A stretch of 64,000 bases of DNA from Geothrix paludis (GCF_022808815.1 NZ_JAKZLC010000001.1:682001-746000), one strand, 5' to 3'. Shown: positions 51,786 through 61,902, numbered from the stretch's first letter. The notes: generated by a model from the letters alone, not told the origin. Translations and numbers: made by a program.

Positions 51786-52898
51786 CTGGATCGGCTCGTC
51801 ATCATCCTCGTCCACCAGGGTGATGTTGGAGCCGCCGCCGAGCAGCACCGCGTCCTCGTACATGTTCTTGAGCTTGGGCTCGAAACGGTCTGCCTGGGCC
51901 AGGCGCGGGTCGGGCTTCAGGTCCAGGACCTGACGCATGAGACCCCGAAGGGCCGCGGGTTCGAGCCCCAGAATGGCCGCATGGATCTTCAGGGGGTTGC
52001 CTGGTTCGGAACTCCTGGTGCGAGTCGTGCTGATGAGGACGTCCCCCTCCCACCGCAGTTCCATCACCAGCGGCCGCAGATCCAACGGCTTGACCTGCTT
52101 GCGCCCCTCGATCCGCCCCTCTTTCTCCCAGAGCCATTCCGTCGCGGACAGGAAGGCCCCGGTCCGCTTCCTGGCGTCGTCCGCCCGGTCCGCCGGGCAG
52201 GTCCAACGCCAATGGGAAGCCTCGGCGAGATCGGCCAGCGACGAGGCGTACGGGGGATGGGACTCCCAGCGGTGGATCCGCAGGCCTTCCGGAAGGCGGT
52301 CGTTCAGGGCTGACATCAGAGCCTCGGGTGGCTCCGCGGGTTCCACCCGGAAGACCACCTCGGCCCACTCGCAGAGGCCGCCCGCGCCGGATGGAACCGG
52401 CAATTCGAGATGCAGCGCGGGGCGGGGTCGCTTGCCGAGGTCCAGCGCCAGCCGGATTCCCTCCAGGCGGAAGGCCTGGAGGAGGATCGCATGCACCTCG
52501 CCCTCATCGAAGTCGATGGCCTCACCCTCTTTCGCATAGCCCACGCGCACGCAGGCACGCCGGGTGTCGAGTTGCCATGTCGCTTCGCGGCGCTTCTGGG
52601 CCCTGGCCGCCAGGGGCGTCAGGAGCGCGGAGATCTGCTGGAGGTGTTGCGGGTTTGAACGCTGCCGATCGGCGCGAACCAGGCACGCCCCTTCTTCGAT
52701 CAGATCGTCTTCCACCAGAGATTGGACGAGGGCTGCCGGATCGGCGTGCGCTCCACGCAAGGCATCCTGAAGGGCCCGGAGAGCGGATGGCTCGCGGCTT
52801 GCCGATCCCTGCTCCATGGCGGCCAGAAGCGCCGAGAGCCGGGCCTGCCGGGCCAGGGCCTCGGCGGGGATGGAGGGATGGTGAGTGCGCGCGTCCAC
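51777..52898 (-). CDS. Divergent DUF2344 (radical-SAM-linked) protein
   Basis: A 373-residue protein starting with GTG at 52898. The C-terminal two thirds follow DUF2344: 'VRVGYAKEGEAIDFDEGEVHAILLQAFRLEGIRLAL', 'RPALHLELPVPSGAGGLCEWAEVVFRVEPAEPP', 'LNDRLPEGLRIHRWESHPPYASSLADLAEASHWRW' and 'VKPLDLRPLVMELRWEGDVL'. Usual proteins have an SHLD motif in the first part, here changed to FDEGE, and they sit next to or fused with a B12-binding radical SAM protein; none lies here. The N-terminal 100 residues are helical and unrecognised, and the tail is acidic. Confidence 0.65.
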   Translation of the reverse strand: MDARTHHPSIPAEALARQARLSALLAAMEQGSASREPSALRALQDALRGAHADPAALVQSLVEDDLIEEGACLVRADRQRSNPQHLQQISALLTPLAARAQKRREATWQLDTRRACVRVGYAKEGEAIDFDEGEVHAILLQAFRLEGIRLALDLGKRPRPALHLELPVPSGAGGLCEWAEVVFRVEPAEPPEALMSALNDRLPEGLRIHRWESHPPYASSLADLAEASHWRWTCPADRADDARKRTGAFLSATEWLWEKEGRIEGRKQVKPLDLRPLVMELRWEGDVLISTTRTRSSEPGNPLKIHAAILGLEPAALRGLMRQVLDLKPDPRLAQADRFEPKLKNMYEDAVLLGGGSNITLVDEDDDEPIQLG

Positions 52899-53203
52899 GA
52901 CTCCAGAATAGTGACGCCGACCCGGATGCGCCGATGAAACCCCATCTGGATGGGCGTGCAGAAATCGAGAAAGAATTCACCGGGTTACCGGGAAGAGGTG
53001 ATGGGATTTCCACATCCTTTGTGGGAAGCGCGACTGCAATCCAGGAGAATTCCTTCCATCTCAAGCCACTTGGGTCCGTGCTGATTTTTGGTGGCAGGTT
53101 CCCGTATGCAGCGGCAGTTGACAGCTGTCGCCGGGCTCGTTCCCACTGTCATCAAGACACATCCTTTGCCTTCCACCTGCGGACCCGCCAAGCTGGAATC
53201 CAC
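52899..53203. other. 305-base intergenic stretch without a gene
   Basis: It lies between the DUF2344 start and the KdkA-like start. It holds a GACAGCTGTC palindrome (around 53120-53129), and TTGACA at 53118-53123 without a good -10. No open frame with a ribosome site or conserved sequence is visible. It is less GC-rich than its neighbours and must contain promoters for the two divergent genes. Confidence 0.7.
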
Positions 53204-53914
53204 ATGATCCATGACCCTTACATCGTCCCTCCCCTGCCGGCCTCCTGGCCGTACGAACCCGGCAAGCCGCTCAAGCCGCTGGGCTGCCGCATCAACCTCG
53301 ACCTGCCCGGTCTGGGCGGCGGCTGGCGCATCTGTACGCCGGGTGGACAGCTCATCACCGGCGAGGCCGTCCCCCTGGAAGGCGCCTTCGGCCGAGGGGG
53401 GATCCTGCGCGTCGGCAACCTGGTGATGCGCCCCTACCGCCGCGGCGGCCTCCTGCGCCACCTGAACGAACGGACCTACCGCACCCACCTCCGGTTCGCC
53501 GCGGAGCACGCGGTCCATCGCGGTCTCTGGGAGGCCGGCTTCCCCACCGTGGAGCCGCTCGGCTATGCGTGGCGCCCCAGCGGGCTCGGAGTGGAAGGCG
53601 TGCTCTTCACGCGGCTGGCCGAAGGCGAAGCCTGGCCGCGTCGGTGGGACCTGAGCCTCGAGCGGGCCGGGGACATCCGGCGCGCCATCGCCGCGCTTGG
53701 CGAGTGGGGCCTGTGGTCACCTGATCTGAACGCCACCAACATCCTCCTGCCTCCCGGCGGCGGTGCCCTGGTTCTCGATTGGGATCGGGCCCAGTTCGAG
53801 CCCTCGGGCACCGACCTGCGGCCCCGCTACCGCCGACGGCTCGAACGCAGCCTGCGGAAGCTGGCCGCTCCTGCGGAAGCCCTGGCCGTCATTGGATCTG
53901 CACCGCTTCCTTGA
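53204..53914 (+). CDS. KdkA-like lipopolysaccharide core kinase
   Basis: A 236-residue kinase-fold protein. The N-lobe shows '[46 protein letters not shown]' (KdkA YRRGG region), and the C-lobe has '[13 protein letters not shown]' and '[14 protein letters not shown]', in place of KdkA 'HADLNAHNIL' and 'LIDFDRG'. KdkA phosphorylates Kdo in inner-core LPS. The catalytic Asp-Leu-Asn is kept, but the first His of HADLN is absent. The ATG at 53204 is the first with a plausible ribosome site. Its last 26 bases overlap the convergent cyclophilin gene. Confidence 0.8.
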   Translation: MIHDPYIVPPLPASWPYEPGKPLKPLGCRINLDLPGLGGGWRICTPGGQLITGEAVPLEGAFGRGGILRVGNLVMRPYRRGGLLRHLNERTYRTHLRFAAEHAVHRGLWEAGFPTVEPLGYAWRPSGLGVEGVLFTRLAEGEAWPRRWDLSLERAGDIRRAIAALGEWGLWSPDLNATNILLPPGGGALVLDWDRAQFEPSGTDLRPRYRRRLERSLRKLAAPAEALAVIGSAPLP

Positions 53915-54467
53915 TGAGCACCGGCTTCACCGGCAGGTTCAGGAAGTCGCTGCGCTTGTTGCTGGTCTTCACGGCCTTGATGCGGTCCACCACGTCCATG
54001 CCCTTCACGACCCTTCCGAAGACGCAGTAGCCCCATGTCTTGTCGTTGGCCTTGCCCTTGAAGTCCAGGGAAGGATTGTCCACCACGTTGATGAAGAACT
54101 CCGCGGCGGCGCTGTGGGGATCCGGGGTCCGCGCCATGGCCACGGTGCCCCGCTTGTTCTTGAGCCCCGCCGCCAGGGCACGGTCAGCCTCGTTGGGAAT
54201 GGAGGCATCGGTGCGCTTCTTCCCGAGGTAGTCCACGTAGCCGCCGCCCTGGATCATGAACCCGGGAATGACGCGGTGGAAGATGGTGCCGTTGTACTGG
54301 CCCTTCTTCACGTACTTCAGGAAGTTCTCCACGGTCCGGGGCGCGGCCTCCGGCTCCAGCTCCATGACGATCACGCCCATGGACGTGGTGAGCTTCACCT
54401 GGGGCTTGGGGCCCGCGCTCAGGGCCAAGGCGGCGAAGGACAGGAGGGCGGCGATCAAGGGTCGCAT
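53889..54467 (-). CDS. ppiA: Exported peptidyl-prolyl cis-trans isomerase (cyclophilin)
   Basis: A 192-residue cyclophilin with a signal peptide ([20 protein letters not shown]). It shows '[45 protein letters not shown]', '[25 protein letters not shown]' and '[22 protein letters not shown]'. It is a PpiA-type periplasmic foldase, in contrast to the cytosolic copy at 25051. The start at 54467 is chosen because it places the signal peptide at the N-terminus; the frame is open to 54506. Its last part overlaps the KdkA-like gene by 26 bases. Confidence 0.93.
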   Translation of the reverse strand: MRPLIAALLSFAALALSAGPKPQVKLTTSMGVIVMELEPEAAPRTVENFLKYVKKGQYNGTIFHRVIPGFMIQGGGYVDYLGKKRTDASIPNEADRALAAGLKNKRGTVAMARTPDPHSAAAEFFINVVDNPSLDFKGKANDKTWGYCVFGRVVKGMDVVDRIKAVKTSNKRSDFLNLPVKPVLIKEAVQIQ

Positions 54468-54501
54468 CGGAGGGTCTCCAGGGGGGGTTCCCCAGCATAG
54501 C

Positions 54502-54530
54502 GTCACCCCACCCCTGGTGCGCCAGGTGAC
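54502..54530. promoter_or_regulatory. Nested inverted repeat upstream of the molybdenum hydroxylase genes
   Basis: GTCACC (54502-54507) and GGTGAC (54525-54530) are complementary, and CCTGG/CCAGG pair inside (54513-54526) around TGCG. The site lies about 75 bases upstream of the first hydroxylase gene and 35 bases upstream of ppiA, so it could be an operator for either side. Confidence 0.3.
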
Positions 54531-54604
54531 AGGCCCACCGTTGCAGCCAGGTCTCCGGCGGCGTAGGGTGGAAGCCTCGCCACACGATATTTGAGGGAGC
54601 TGCC

Positions 54605-55066
54605 ATGCCCGCCTACCAGCTCACCGTGAACGGCCGCGCCCGCACCGTGGACGCCGACGCTGACACGCCGCTTCTCTGGGTCCTCCGGGACACCCTCGGC
54701 CTCACCGGCACCAAGTTCGGGTGCGGCCAGGGCGTCTGCGGCGCCTGCACCGTCCACCTGGACGGCAAGGCCGTGAAGTCCTGCCAGACGAGCCTGAAGG
54801 AGGCCACCGGACACGCGGTCGTCACCGTGGAGGGCCTGTCGAAGGATGGCTCCCATCCCGTGCAGAAGGCCTGGATCGCCGAGGACGTGGCCCAGTGCGG
54901 CTACTGCCAGCCAGGCATGATCATGAGCGCGGCTGCCCTGCTCAAGCGCAAGGCCCATCCCTCGGACCACGACATCGACGAGGCCTTCGCCGACCACGTC
55001 TGCCGCTGCGGCACCTATCCCCGCATCCGGAAAGCCGTCAAGCGCGCCGCCGGAGGTGTGAAATGA
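54605..55066 (+). CDS. [2Fe-2S] small subunit of a molybdenum hydroxylase (pair 1)
   Basis: A 153-residue protein with two [2Fe-2S] clusters. The first, plant-type, has Cys in '[18 protein letters not shown]' and a Cys near 'KSCQTSL'; the second has '[17 protein letters not shown]' and '[15 protein letters not shown]'. This is the CoxS/IorA-type subunit that passes electrons from the molybdenum centre. It has no signal peptide of its own and probably rides out with the Tat-type large subunit. It overlaps the large subunit by four bases (ATGA). It is similar to the second small subunit at 57277. Confidence 0.95.
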   Translation: MPAYQLTVNGRARTVDADADTPLLWVLRDTLGLTGTKFGCGQGVCGACTVHLDGKAVKSCQTSLKEATGHAVVTVEGLSKDGSHPVQKAWIAEDVAQCGYCQPGMIMSAAALLKRKAHPSDHDIDEAFADHVCRCGTYPRIRKAVKRAAGGVK

Positions 55067-57207
55067 CCAGCCGCCGCGACTTCCTGAAGGTGGCCGGCGC
55101 CGGCGCGGGGCTCGTGCTCGGATTCCACCTCGAAGCCAAGCCCCGGCCCGGAGAGACCGCCAAGACCGTCTTCCATCCCAACGCCTTCCTGGCCATCCGC
55201 CCCGATGGCACGGCGCAGGTCACCGTGCCCAAGACGGAGATGGGCCAAGGCGTGCGCACGGCCCTGCCCCTGGCCGTGGCCGAGGAACTGGACCTCGACT
55301 GGTCCAAGGTCGAGGTCGTCACCGGCCAGCCCGGCCCGGATTTCAAGTCCATGCAGACTGGCGGGAGCACCAGCGTGAGCACCACCTGGACGCCCCTGCG
55401 CAAAGCCGGAGCGGCCGCCCGCGAGATGCTCAAGGCTGCCGCTGCCGCCCGGTGGAAGGTGGAAGCCGCCCAGTGCCGTACAGAGAAAGGGTTCGTACTG
55501 GGACCTGACGGGAAGAAGCTCGGCTATGGCGACCTCGCCGAAGCCGCGGCGAAGCTGCCTGTGCCGAAGGACGCCCCCTTGAAGAAGGCCGCGGACTACC
55601 GCCTGGTCGGCAAGCGCACGCCCCGTTTCGACGGCCCCGCCATCGTCACCGGCAAGGCGATCTTCGGCCTCGACGTGCGCCGCCCGGGCCAGCGATTCGC
55701 CGCCGTGCTGCGCTGCGCCGTGATCGGAGGGCAACCGAAGGCCTGGGATGAAGCCAAGGCCAAGGCTGTGCAGGGCGTGAAGGCCGTGGTGAAGGTGCCC
55801 ACGGGCCTCGCCGTCATCGCGGACAGCACCTGGGCCGCCTTCAAGGGCCGGGACGCGCTGGCCGCCACGACCACCTGGGAAGAGGGCGCCGCGCGGGACT
55901 TCAGTTCCCCTGCGCTCGAGGCCAAGATGCGAGCGGCCCTCACGGGGCCCGCCGACGACGCCCGCCGTGAAGGCGATCCCGCCAAGGCCCTGGCCGCCGC
56001 GGCCAAGGTGCTGGAGGCGGAGTACAGCTTCCCCTACCAGGCCCACGCCACTGTGGAGCCCATGAACGCCACGACCGCCCTGAGCGAGGGCGCGGCAGAG
56101 ATGTGGATGGGCAGCCAGTCACCGAACCGGGCCCAGGAGCGGGCCGCCACCGCCCTGGGCCTCAAGCCGGAGCAGCTGAAGTTGAACGTCGCCCTCATCG
56201 GCGGCGGCTTCGGGCGCCGGCTCGGCACGGACTTCAGCACCGAGGCCGCCCAGGTGGCGCAGGCCGCCGGGGGCGGGCCCATCCAAGTGGTGTGGGACCG
56301 GGAGGACGATCTGCGCCACGACCTCCACCACCCCGCGACGCTCCATCGCCTCAAGGCTGGGATCGACGGTGCGGGTGCCCTCGCGGCCTGGACCCATCGC
56401 ATCGCCGGTCCCGCCGTGCTGCGCTCCTGGACCGGGGGCCAGAAGGCGCCCTCGCAGGCCGCCACGGAGACCAACGGTGCCTACGACATCCCCTACGCCA
56501 TCCCCGCCGTCGCGGTGGATTTCGCGGAGGTGGAGGCGCCCACGCCCCTGGGATGGTGGCGCGGCATCCAGATCGTGCCGAACGTCTTCGCCCGGGAGTG
56601 CTTCCTGGACGAAGTGGCCCACGCGCTCGGCAAGGACCCGCTCCGCTTCCGCCTGGACCTGCTGGGTGACCGCGGCATCGTCAAGTTCGGCCGGGACGAG
56701 GCCGACATCCGGCGCCTGAAGAAGGTGCTGGAGGTGGCTGCCACCAAGGCCGGCTGGGGCCGCAAGCTGCCTGCGGGCCACGGCCTGGGCCTCGCCTGCC
56801 ACGCCTACGACGGCCGCACCTACGCCGCCGAGGTGGCTGAGGTTTCCGTGGTGAAGGGTCGGCTCAAGGTCCACAAGGTGACCTGCGCCGTGGACTGCGG
56901 CCTGGCGGTGAACCCCGCGGGGCTGGAGGCCCAGGTGGAGGGCGGCATCGCCTTCGGCCTCTCCGCCTTGTTCTCCCAGATCACATGGGAGAAGGGCCGC
57001 ACGGTCCAGACGGGCTACCACGACTTCCCCGTGCTCCGCCTGGCGGACATGCCTGTGGTCGAGACCCATGTGATCCCCAGCGCCGAGGCCCCCTCCGGCA
57101 TGGGCGAGCCCCCGGTGCCGGTGGCCATTCCGGCGGTGCTGAACGCGGTCTTCGCGGCCACGGAGAAGCGGATCCGGAAAGTTCCCATTGAGGATGGATT
57201 GATCTAA
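55063..57207 (+). CDS. Molybdopterin-binding large subunit, IorB-like, Tat-exported (pair 1)
   Basis: A 714-residue single-chain large subunit of the isoquinoline 1-oxidoreductase (IorB)/aldehyde dehydrogenase type. The N-terminus is a Tat signal ([19 protein letters not shown]). It shows '[30 protein letters not shown]', '[28 protein letters not shown]', '[27 protein letters not shown]' and the C-terminal [22 protein letters not shown], with the catalytic Glu. It would hydroxylate an N-heterocycle or oxidise an aldehyde in the periplasm. The electron acceptor is not encoded nearby. Confidence 0.93.
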   Translation: MTSRRDFLKVAGAGAGLVLGFHLEAKPRPGETAKTVFHPNAFLAIRPDGTAQVTVPKTEMGQGVRTALPLAVAEELDLDWSKVEVVTGQPGPDFKSMQTGGSTSVSTTWTPLRKAGAAAREMLKAAAAARWKVEAAQCRTEKGFVLGPDGKKLGYGDLAEAAAKLPVPKDAPLKKAADYRLVGKRTPRFDGPAIVTGKAIFGLDVRRPGQRFAAVLRCAVIGGQPKAWDEAKAKAVQGVKAVVKVPTGLAVIADSTWAAFKGRDALAATTTWEEGAARDFSSPALEAKMRAALTGPADDARREGDPAKALAAAAKVLEAEYSFPYQAHATVEPMNATTALSEGAAEMWMGSQSPNRAQERAATALGLKPEQLKLNVALIGGGFGRRLGTDFSTEAAQVAQAAGGGPIQVVWDREDDLRHDLHHPATLHRLKAGIDGAGALAAWTHRIAGPAVLRSWTGGQKAPSQAATETNGAYDIPYAIPAVAVDFAEVEAPTPLGWWRGIQIVPNVFARECFLDEVAHALGKDPLRFRLDLLGDRGIVKFGRDEADIRRLKKVLEVAATKAGWGRKLPAGHGLGLACHAYDGRTYAAEVAEVSVVKGRLKVHKVTCAVDCGLAVNPAGLEAQVEGGIAFGLSALFSQITWEKGRTVQTGYHDFPVLRLADMPVVETHVIPSAEAPSGMGEPPVPVAIPAVLNAVFAATEKRIRKVPIEDGLI

Positions 57208-57276
57208 TTTTTCATATCGCACCCTCGCCAGAGAAAAGGCGTAGCATGGGGGCCGCCATCCCAGATGGAGGTGCCC

Positions 57277-57750
57277 ATGGCGGAGTACACGCTCTCGGTC
57301 AACGGCCAGTCCTATACGGTCGAAGCATCCCCGGACATGCCCCTGCTGTGGGTGCTCCGCGACCGCATCAAGCTCACAGGCACCAAGTTCGGATGCGGGC
57401 AGGGCCTCTGCGGCGCCTGCACCGTCCACCTGGGCGGGGAGGCCGTGCGGTCCTGCGTGACGCCGGTGAGCGACGTCGGCACGAAGCGCATCACCACCAT
57501 CGAAGGCCTGGACCCCCATGGCACCCATCCACTGCAGAAGGCCTGGATCGAGGTGGACGTCGCCCAGTGCGGCTACTGCCAGACGGGCCAGATCATGACC
57601 GCCGCGGCCCTGCTGGCCAAGCATCCCAAGCCCACGGACCGCGACATCGACCAGGCCATGGGCGAGAACGTCTGCCGCTGCGGCACCTACCTGCGCATCC
57701 GCGAGGCCATCCACCGGGCCGCGGGCCAGCGAAAGGAGGTGGCCCCATGA
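57277..57750 (+). CDS. [2Fe-2S] small subunit of a molybdenum hydroxylase (pair 2)
   Basis: A 157-residue relative of the first small subunit: '[18 protein letters not shown]' with the following Cys, then '[17 protein letters not shown]' and '[15 protein letters not shown]'. The start at 57277 ([10 protein letters not shown]) follows GGAGGTG and is preferred over 57265. The stop overlaps the large subunit start (ATGA). The gene follows pair 1 after a 69-base gap without a terminator, so all five or six genes may be one transcript. Confidence 0.94.
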   Translation: MAEYTLSVNGQSYTVEASPDMPLLWVLRDRIKLTGTKFGCGQGLCGACTVHLGGEAVRSCVTPVSDVGTKRITTIEGLDPHGTHPLQKAWIEVDVAQCGYCQTGQIMTAAALLAKHPKPTDRDIDQAMGENVCRCGTYLRIREAIHRAAGQRKEVAP

Positions 57751-59897
57751 GCACCACCCGCCGTGACTTCCTCAAGACCACCGGCGCCCTGACCCTGGCC
57801 TTCGCCCTGCCGGTGCGGCTGAAGGGCGCGACGGCCCAGGCCCCGGAATCCGCCTTCCAGCCCAGTGGCATGCTCCGCATCGACCCGGACGGCTCCGTCA
57901 CCATCTGGGCCACGCGCACGGAAATGGGCCAGGGCGTCCGCACCAGCATGGCCATGGCCATCGCCGAAGAACTCGAGGCGGACTGGTCCCGCGTGAAGAT
58001 CCTCCAGGCCTCCACCGCGCCGAGATTCGGCGATCTCGGCGTCACCGGCGGCAGCCAGACCACCCTGTCCACGACGATGGCCCTGCGGAAGGTGGGCGCC
58101 CAGGCCCGGGAGATGCTCCTCCAGGCCGCCGCAGACACCTGGGGCGTAGCCACCTCCGAGTGCCTCGCCCGGGACGGCCGAATCCAGCACCCGTCCACGA
58201 AGCGGAGCCTGGCCTATGGCGACCTGGTGGCCCGGGCTGGCAAGCTCTCGCCGCCGCCGGAGCCGCCGCTGAAGGCGCCCAAGGACTTCCGGATCCTCGG
58301 CAAGGACGCGCGGCGCCTGGATGGCCCTGACATCGTGACCGGCAGGGCCCAGTTCGCCACGGACATACACATTCCGGGCATGCTCGTGGCCAGCATCGAG
58401 CGCTGCCCGGTGTTCGGCGGGAAGGTGAAGTCCTTCGACGCCTCCGCCACCCTGAAGGTGCCCGGCGTGAAGCAGGTGCTGGAGGTGCCCAGCGGTGTGG
58501 CGGTCTTCGGCGAGGACACCTGGGCCGCCTTCTCGGGCCGTGAGGCGCTGAAGGTCCAGTGGGACGAGGGGCCGGCCGCCAAGATGGACAGCGCCTCCAT
58601 CCGGAAGCAGTACGAGGAGCGGCTGAAGACGCCCGGCAAGGTGGTGCGTCAGGTTGGCGATGCCGCCCAAGCCCTGCCGAAGGCCGCCAAGCGCATCAAG
58701 GCCACCTACGACGCGCCGTTCCTGGCCCACGCGACCATGGAGCCCATGGTGGCCGTGGCGGATGTGAAGCCTGACCGCTGCATGATCTGGGCCCCCACCC
58801 AGGCCCCAGGCTGGATCCTTCCCCTCGTGGAAAAACTCACGGGCCTGAAAGCGGACCACATCGAGGTCCAGGTCACCCTGGCGGGCGGCGGCTTCGGGCG
58901 CCGGGCCATGGCCGACTTCATCCTCGACGCCGTGGCCTGCTCCAAGGCCGTCGGCGCCCCCGTGAAGGCTCAGTGGACGCGCCCCGACGATTTCCAGCAC
59001 GACGGCTACCGTCCCGCCACCCTGCACGAACTGGAGGCGGGTCTGGACACCCAGGGCCGCCCCGTGGCCTGGGCGCACCGGTTCGTGGGTCCCTCCATCG
59101 CCGCCTCCAACCACTTCCCCTGGCCCCCTGAAGCCGTGGAGCTGTCGGGCGCCGCGGATCTGCCCTACGACATCCCGAACCTGCATGTGGAATGGGGCCA
59201 GAGCGACACGCCGGTGCCCATCTGGTTCTGGCGGGCCGTGCCCGCGAGCTTCAATCCCTTCGTCACCGAATCCTTCCTGGACGAGCTGGCCCATGCCGCC
59301 GGCAAGGATCCCCTGGCCTTCCGGCTGGCGCACCTCCCGAAGGCGCCCCAGAAGCTGGGCCAGCACACCTTCGATCCCGCTCGCTACCGCGCCGTGCTGG
59401 AGCTGGCCGCGGCCAAGGCCGGGTGGCACACCCGCAAGCTGCCCAAGGGCTGGGGCCACGGCATCGCGGCTCACGCCTACCTGGAGTGCGGCACCTACGT
59501 GGCCCAGGTCGCAGAGGTGGAAGCCAAGGCGGGCGGCGGCATCCGCGTCCACCGCATGGTCTGCGCCGTGGACTGCGGCATGGCGCTGAACCCCGGGAAC
59601 GTGAAGGCCCAGATGGAGGGCGGCATCGCCTTTGGTCTCAGCGCGGCCCTCCACGACGAGATCACCCTCAAGGATGGCCGGGTGACCGCCTCCAGCTTCG
59701 CGGAGCACCCCATCCTGCTGCTCCCGTCCATGCCCAAGGTGGAGGTCCATATCGTGCCCAGCGAGTTGCCGCCCGGCGGCGTGGGCGAGCCGGGCCTGCC
59801 GCCCCTGGCGCCCGCCGTGGTCAATGCGGTGTTCGCGGCCACCGGCAAGCGCCTGCGCAGCCTGCCGCTCCTCCCCCCGGCGCTGCGCAAGGCCTGA
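57747..59897 (+). CDS. Molybdopterin-binding large subunit, IorB-like, Tat-exported (pair 2)
   Basis: A 716-residue paralogue of the first large subunit, with a Tat signal ([20 protein letters not shown]). It shows '[31 protein letters not shown]', '[28 protein letters not shown]', '[27 protein letters not shown]' and '[27 protein letters not shown]' with the catalytic Glu. AAAGGAGG precedes the ATG. The two large subunits differ along their whole length, so duplication is old and substrates may differ. Confidence 0.93.
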   Translation: MSTTRRDFLKTTGALTLAFALPVRLKGATAQAPESAFQPSGMLRIDPDGSVTIWATRTEMGQGVRTSMAMAIAEELEADWSRVKILQASTAPRFGDLGVTGGSQTTLSTTMALRKVGAQAREMLLQAAADTWGVATSECLARDGRIQHPSTKRSLAYGDLVARAGKLSPPPEPPLKAPKDFRILGKDARRLDGPDIVTGRAQFATDIHIPGMLVASIERCPVFGGKVKSFDASATLKVPGVKQVLEVPSGVAVFGEDTWAAFSGREALKVQWDEGPAAKMDSASIRKQYEERLKTPGKVVRQVGDAAQALPKAAKRIKATYDAPFLAHATMEPMVAVADVKPDRCMIWAPTQAPGWILPLVEKLTGLKADHIEVQVTLAGGGFGRRAMADFILDAVACSKAVGAPVKAQWTRPDDFQHDGYRPATLHELEAGLDTQGRPVAWAHRFVGPSIAASNHFPWPPEAVELSGAADLPYDIPNLHVEWGQSDTPVPIWFWRAVPASFNPFVTESFLDELAHAAGKDPLAFRLAHLPKAPQKLGQHTFDPARYRAVLELAAAKAGWHTRKLPKGWGHGIAAHAYLECGTYVAQVAEVEAKAGGGIRVHRMVCAVDCGMALNPGNVKAQMEGGIAFGLSAALHDEITLKDGRVTASSFAEHPILLLPSMPKVEVHIVPSELPPGGVGEPGLPPLAPAVVNAVFAATGKRLRSLPLLPPALRKA

Positions 59898-59917
59898 TCG
59901 CGGGGCATAATCCATCC

Positions 59918-60898
59918 ATGCACAAAGAACTCCAGGACATCCTGGTCATTGTCCGGGGCCGCGGAACTCCCGTGGCCCTGGCCACGCTGGTCCGCGTCGA
60001 AGGCTCCAGCTACCGCCGCCCCGGCTCCCGGCTGCTGACGGACGGGCAGGAGGTGCTGCGCGGCTCCCTCAGCGGCGGCTGCCTGGAAGGCGAAGTCATG
60101 GCCCGGGCCCGGGAGGCCCTCGCCGACGGCCAGCCCCGCCTACTCCGCTACGATCTGCGGGGCGACACCGACCTCGTCTGGGGCAGCGGCAGCGGCTGCG
60201 AAGGCCTGCTGGACATCCTGGTGGAGCGCCTCGATCCCGCCGCACCGCCCGAGTGGCTGACCTGGGTCGAGCAAGCTCAACGTTCGCGAACCTCCCTCAC
60301 GCTCCACACCGATCTGACCCCTGATCGCTTGGGGATGCGCAGCATCCCCCCCCAGCCGGACGCGCCAGCGTCCGGCTTCGCCGAGACCTTCAACCCGGTT
60401 ATCTCCCTCTGGATCCTGGGCGCCAGCGACGACAGCCGGCCCCTGGTTCGGATGGCCAAGGAGCTGGGTTGGAGCGTGAGCCTTCTGGACCACCGCCCAG
60501 CCTTCGCCCGGCCCGAGCGCTTCCCCGAGGCGGACGCGGTCCTGTCGGGACACCCGGCTCAGCGGATCCCTGGGCTGGGGCTGGACGTGCGCAGCGCCGT
60601 GGTCCTCATGACCCACAACTACCTGAAAGATCTGGAGGCCCTGCGCGCGCTGGCGGCCTCCGGAGCCGGCTACCTCGGCCTCATGGGCAGCCGCGCCCGC
60701 AGCGCGAAGATCCGCGAGGAGCTCGCCGCGGAAGGCATCTTCCCCGGCGAGCGCCTGCACAGTCCCGTGGGCCTGGACCTGGGTGCGGAGGATCCAGAAA
60801 CCATCGCCCTGGCGGTGCTGGCAGAGATCCAGGCCTCCTTCCAGGGCCGCACCGGCGGCTCCTTGCGCGCGACGCGCACCACCGTGTCGGCCCAGTGA
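59918..60898 (+). CDS. xdhC: XdhC-family molybdenum cofactor maturation protein
   Basis: A 326-residue protein that binds Moco and helps its sulfuration before insertion into hydroxylases. It shows the N-terminal '[23 protein letters not shown]', '[19 protein letters not shown]', '[21 protein letters not shown]', and a C-terminal Rossmann part ('[32 protein letters not shown]', '[17 protein letters not shown]', '[15 protein letters not shown]'). It follows the second large subunit after 20 bases and overlaps the cytidylyltransferase by four bases (GTGA). Confidence 0.94.
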   Translation: MHKELQDILVIVRGRGTPVALATLVRVEGSSYRRPGSRLLTDGQEVLRGSLSGGCLEGEVMARAREALADGQPRLLRYDLRGDTDLVWGSGSGCEGLLDILVERLDPAAPPEWLTWVEQAQRSRTSLTLHTDLTPDRLGMRSIPPQPDAPASGFAETFNPVISLWILGASDDSRPLVRMAKELGWSVSLLDHRPAFARPERFPEADAVLSGHPAQRIPGLGLDVRSAVVLMTHNYLKDLEALRALAASGAGYLGLMGSRARSAKIREELAAEGIFPGERLHSPVGLDLGAEDPETIALAVLAEIQASFQGRTGGSLRATRTTVSAQ

Positions 60899-61455
60899 CC
60901 GCCGCCATCATCCTCGCCGCGGGCGCGGGCCGTCGCATGGGCGGCCCCAAGGCCCTGTTGCCCTTCGAGGGCGAGACCCTCCTGCGTCGCGCCGCGCGGA
61001 CGGCCCTGGAAGCCGGATGCAGCCCGGTGATCGCCGTGGTGGGGGACTGGGATCCGAGACTCGAGGGCCTCGCCGTGCTGCCCGTCATCAACCCCGAGGC
61101 CGCGGAAGGCATGGCCAGCTCCATCCGGGCGGGCATCGCCGTCCTGCCGCCGGAGGCTCCGGCCGTCCTTCTCCTCACGGTGGACCAGCCCGCCGTGGAC
61201 GCCTCCCATCTGCGCCGCCTCCTGGCCCTGGCCGCCACCGGTCCTGACCGCCCCGCGGCCTGCGCCTACGCGGGCACCCTCGGCATCCCGGCGGTACTGC
61301 CCCGGCGCTGCTTCCCGGAATTGCTGGCTCTGCGCGGAGATCGCGGCGCCAAGGCCATCCTCCTGCGCGAAGCCACGCAGGGCCTCCCCTTCTCCGAAGG
61401 CGCCCGCGACCTGGACTCCCCGGAGGACCTTCCCCCGGACAGCGTCAGGCGCTGA
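60895..61455 (+). CDS. mocA: MocA-like molybdenum cofactor cytidylyltransferase
   Basis: A 186-residue nucleotidyltransferase. It begins with GTG ([34 protein letters not shown]) and keeps the signature 'LAAGxGxRMGGPK', 'EGMASSIRAGIAVLP', 'LLTVDQPAVDASHLRRLL' and 'RGDRGAKAILL'. MocA makes molybdopterin cytosine dinucleotide, the cofactor form of many hydroxylases; the neighbours fit that job. A different NTP-transferase with this fold cannot be excluded. The stop overlaps the convergent HxlR gene by 11 bases. Confidence 0.9.
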   Translation: MTAAIILAAGAGRRMGGPKALLPFEGETLLRRAARTALEAGCSPVIAVVGDWDPRLEGLAVLPVINPEAAEGMASSIRAGIAVLPPEAPAVLLLTVDQPAVDASHLRRLLALAATGPDRPAACAYAGTLGIPAVLPRRCFPELLALRGDRGAKAILLREATQGLPFSEGARDLDSPEDLPPDSVRR

Positions 61456-61843
61456 GCGAGGGCTTCTTCTGCAGGTGGTCGTAGCGCTTGCGGGCCTGCT
61501 CCAGCTCGGACAGGTGTGTGCCGGCCCACTCGCACAGGGCGCCCAGGGGTCCGATCAGCGTGTGGCCCAGCTTCGTCAGCTCGTACTCCGTGCGAGGCGG
61601 AACCTCCGGATAGACATGCCGCGACACGAGTCCGTCCCGCTCGAGCTTTCGCAAGGTCTGCGTCAGCATCTTCTGGCTGATGCCGCCCACCTGGCGGTGC
61701 AGGTCACCGTAGCGCTGCTTCCCCTTCGCGAGCAGGTAGATGAGCAGAGTGGTCCACTTGTCCGCGATGAGGTCCAGAGCCTGACGCGTGGGGCACTGGG
61801 CGCTGAGGACATTGGGTTCGAGGGAGCAGGCTTTACGAACCAT
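61445..61843 (-). CDS. HxlR-family redox-responsive transcriptional regulator
   Basis: A 132-residue winged-helix regulator. Cys6 (MVRKACSLEP) and Cys17 (SAQCPTRQALDLIADKWTTLLIYLLAKG) lie ahead of the DNA-binding core ('RYGDLHRQVGGISQKMLTQTLRKLERDGLVSRHVYPEVPPRTEYELTKLG'). Cys17 is the family cysteine (YodB Cys6) that senses quinones or electrophiles. A third Cys is in 'ALCEWAGTH'. It is divergent from the flavodoxin-like gene, which it probably controls, and from the redox cluster that follows. Confidence 0.93.
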   Translation of the reverse strand: MVRKACSLEPNVLSAQCPTRQALDLIADKWTTLLIYLLAKGKQRYGDLHRQVGGISQKMLTQTLRKLERDGLVSRHVYPEVPPRTEYELTKLGHTLIGPLGALCEWAGTHLSELEQARKRYDHLQKKPSLSA

Positions 61844-61849
61844 GGGGTT

Positions 61850-61902
61850 CCTACCTTCCGAAATAGTGCCTACTTTCTTTTGGAATGTAAGCTTCCTAAG
61901 TT
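61850..61902. promoter_or_regulatory. Candidate HxlR operator region
   Basis: CCTACCTT (61850), CCTACTTT (61869) and CCTAAGTT (61895) repeat through the 105-base divergent gap. The middle one forms an imperfect inverted repeat with GGAATGTAAG (61882-61891), 7 of 10 pairs. The site is AT-rich relative to its surroundings. It would cover the promoters of both the regulator and the flavodoxin-like gene. Confidence 0.45.

Noticed and set aside
53118-53123. TTGACA in the 305-base gap as a promoter
   Set aside because: At 17-base spacing the -10 is TCCCAC, so no sigma-70 type pair is supported.
57687-59915. 742-residue frame opposite the second molybdenum hydroxylase
   Set aside because: Antisense shadow; Gly/His-rich translation, while the plus strand carries a complete, motif-rich enzyme.
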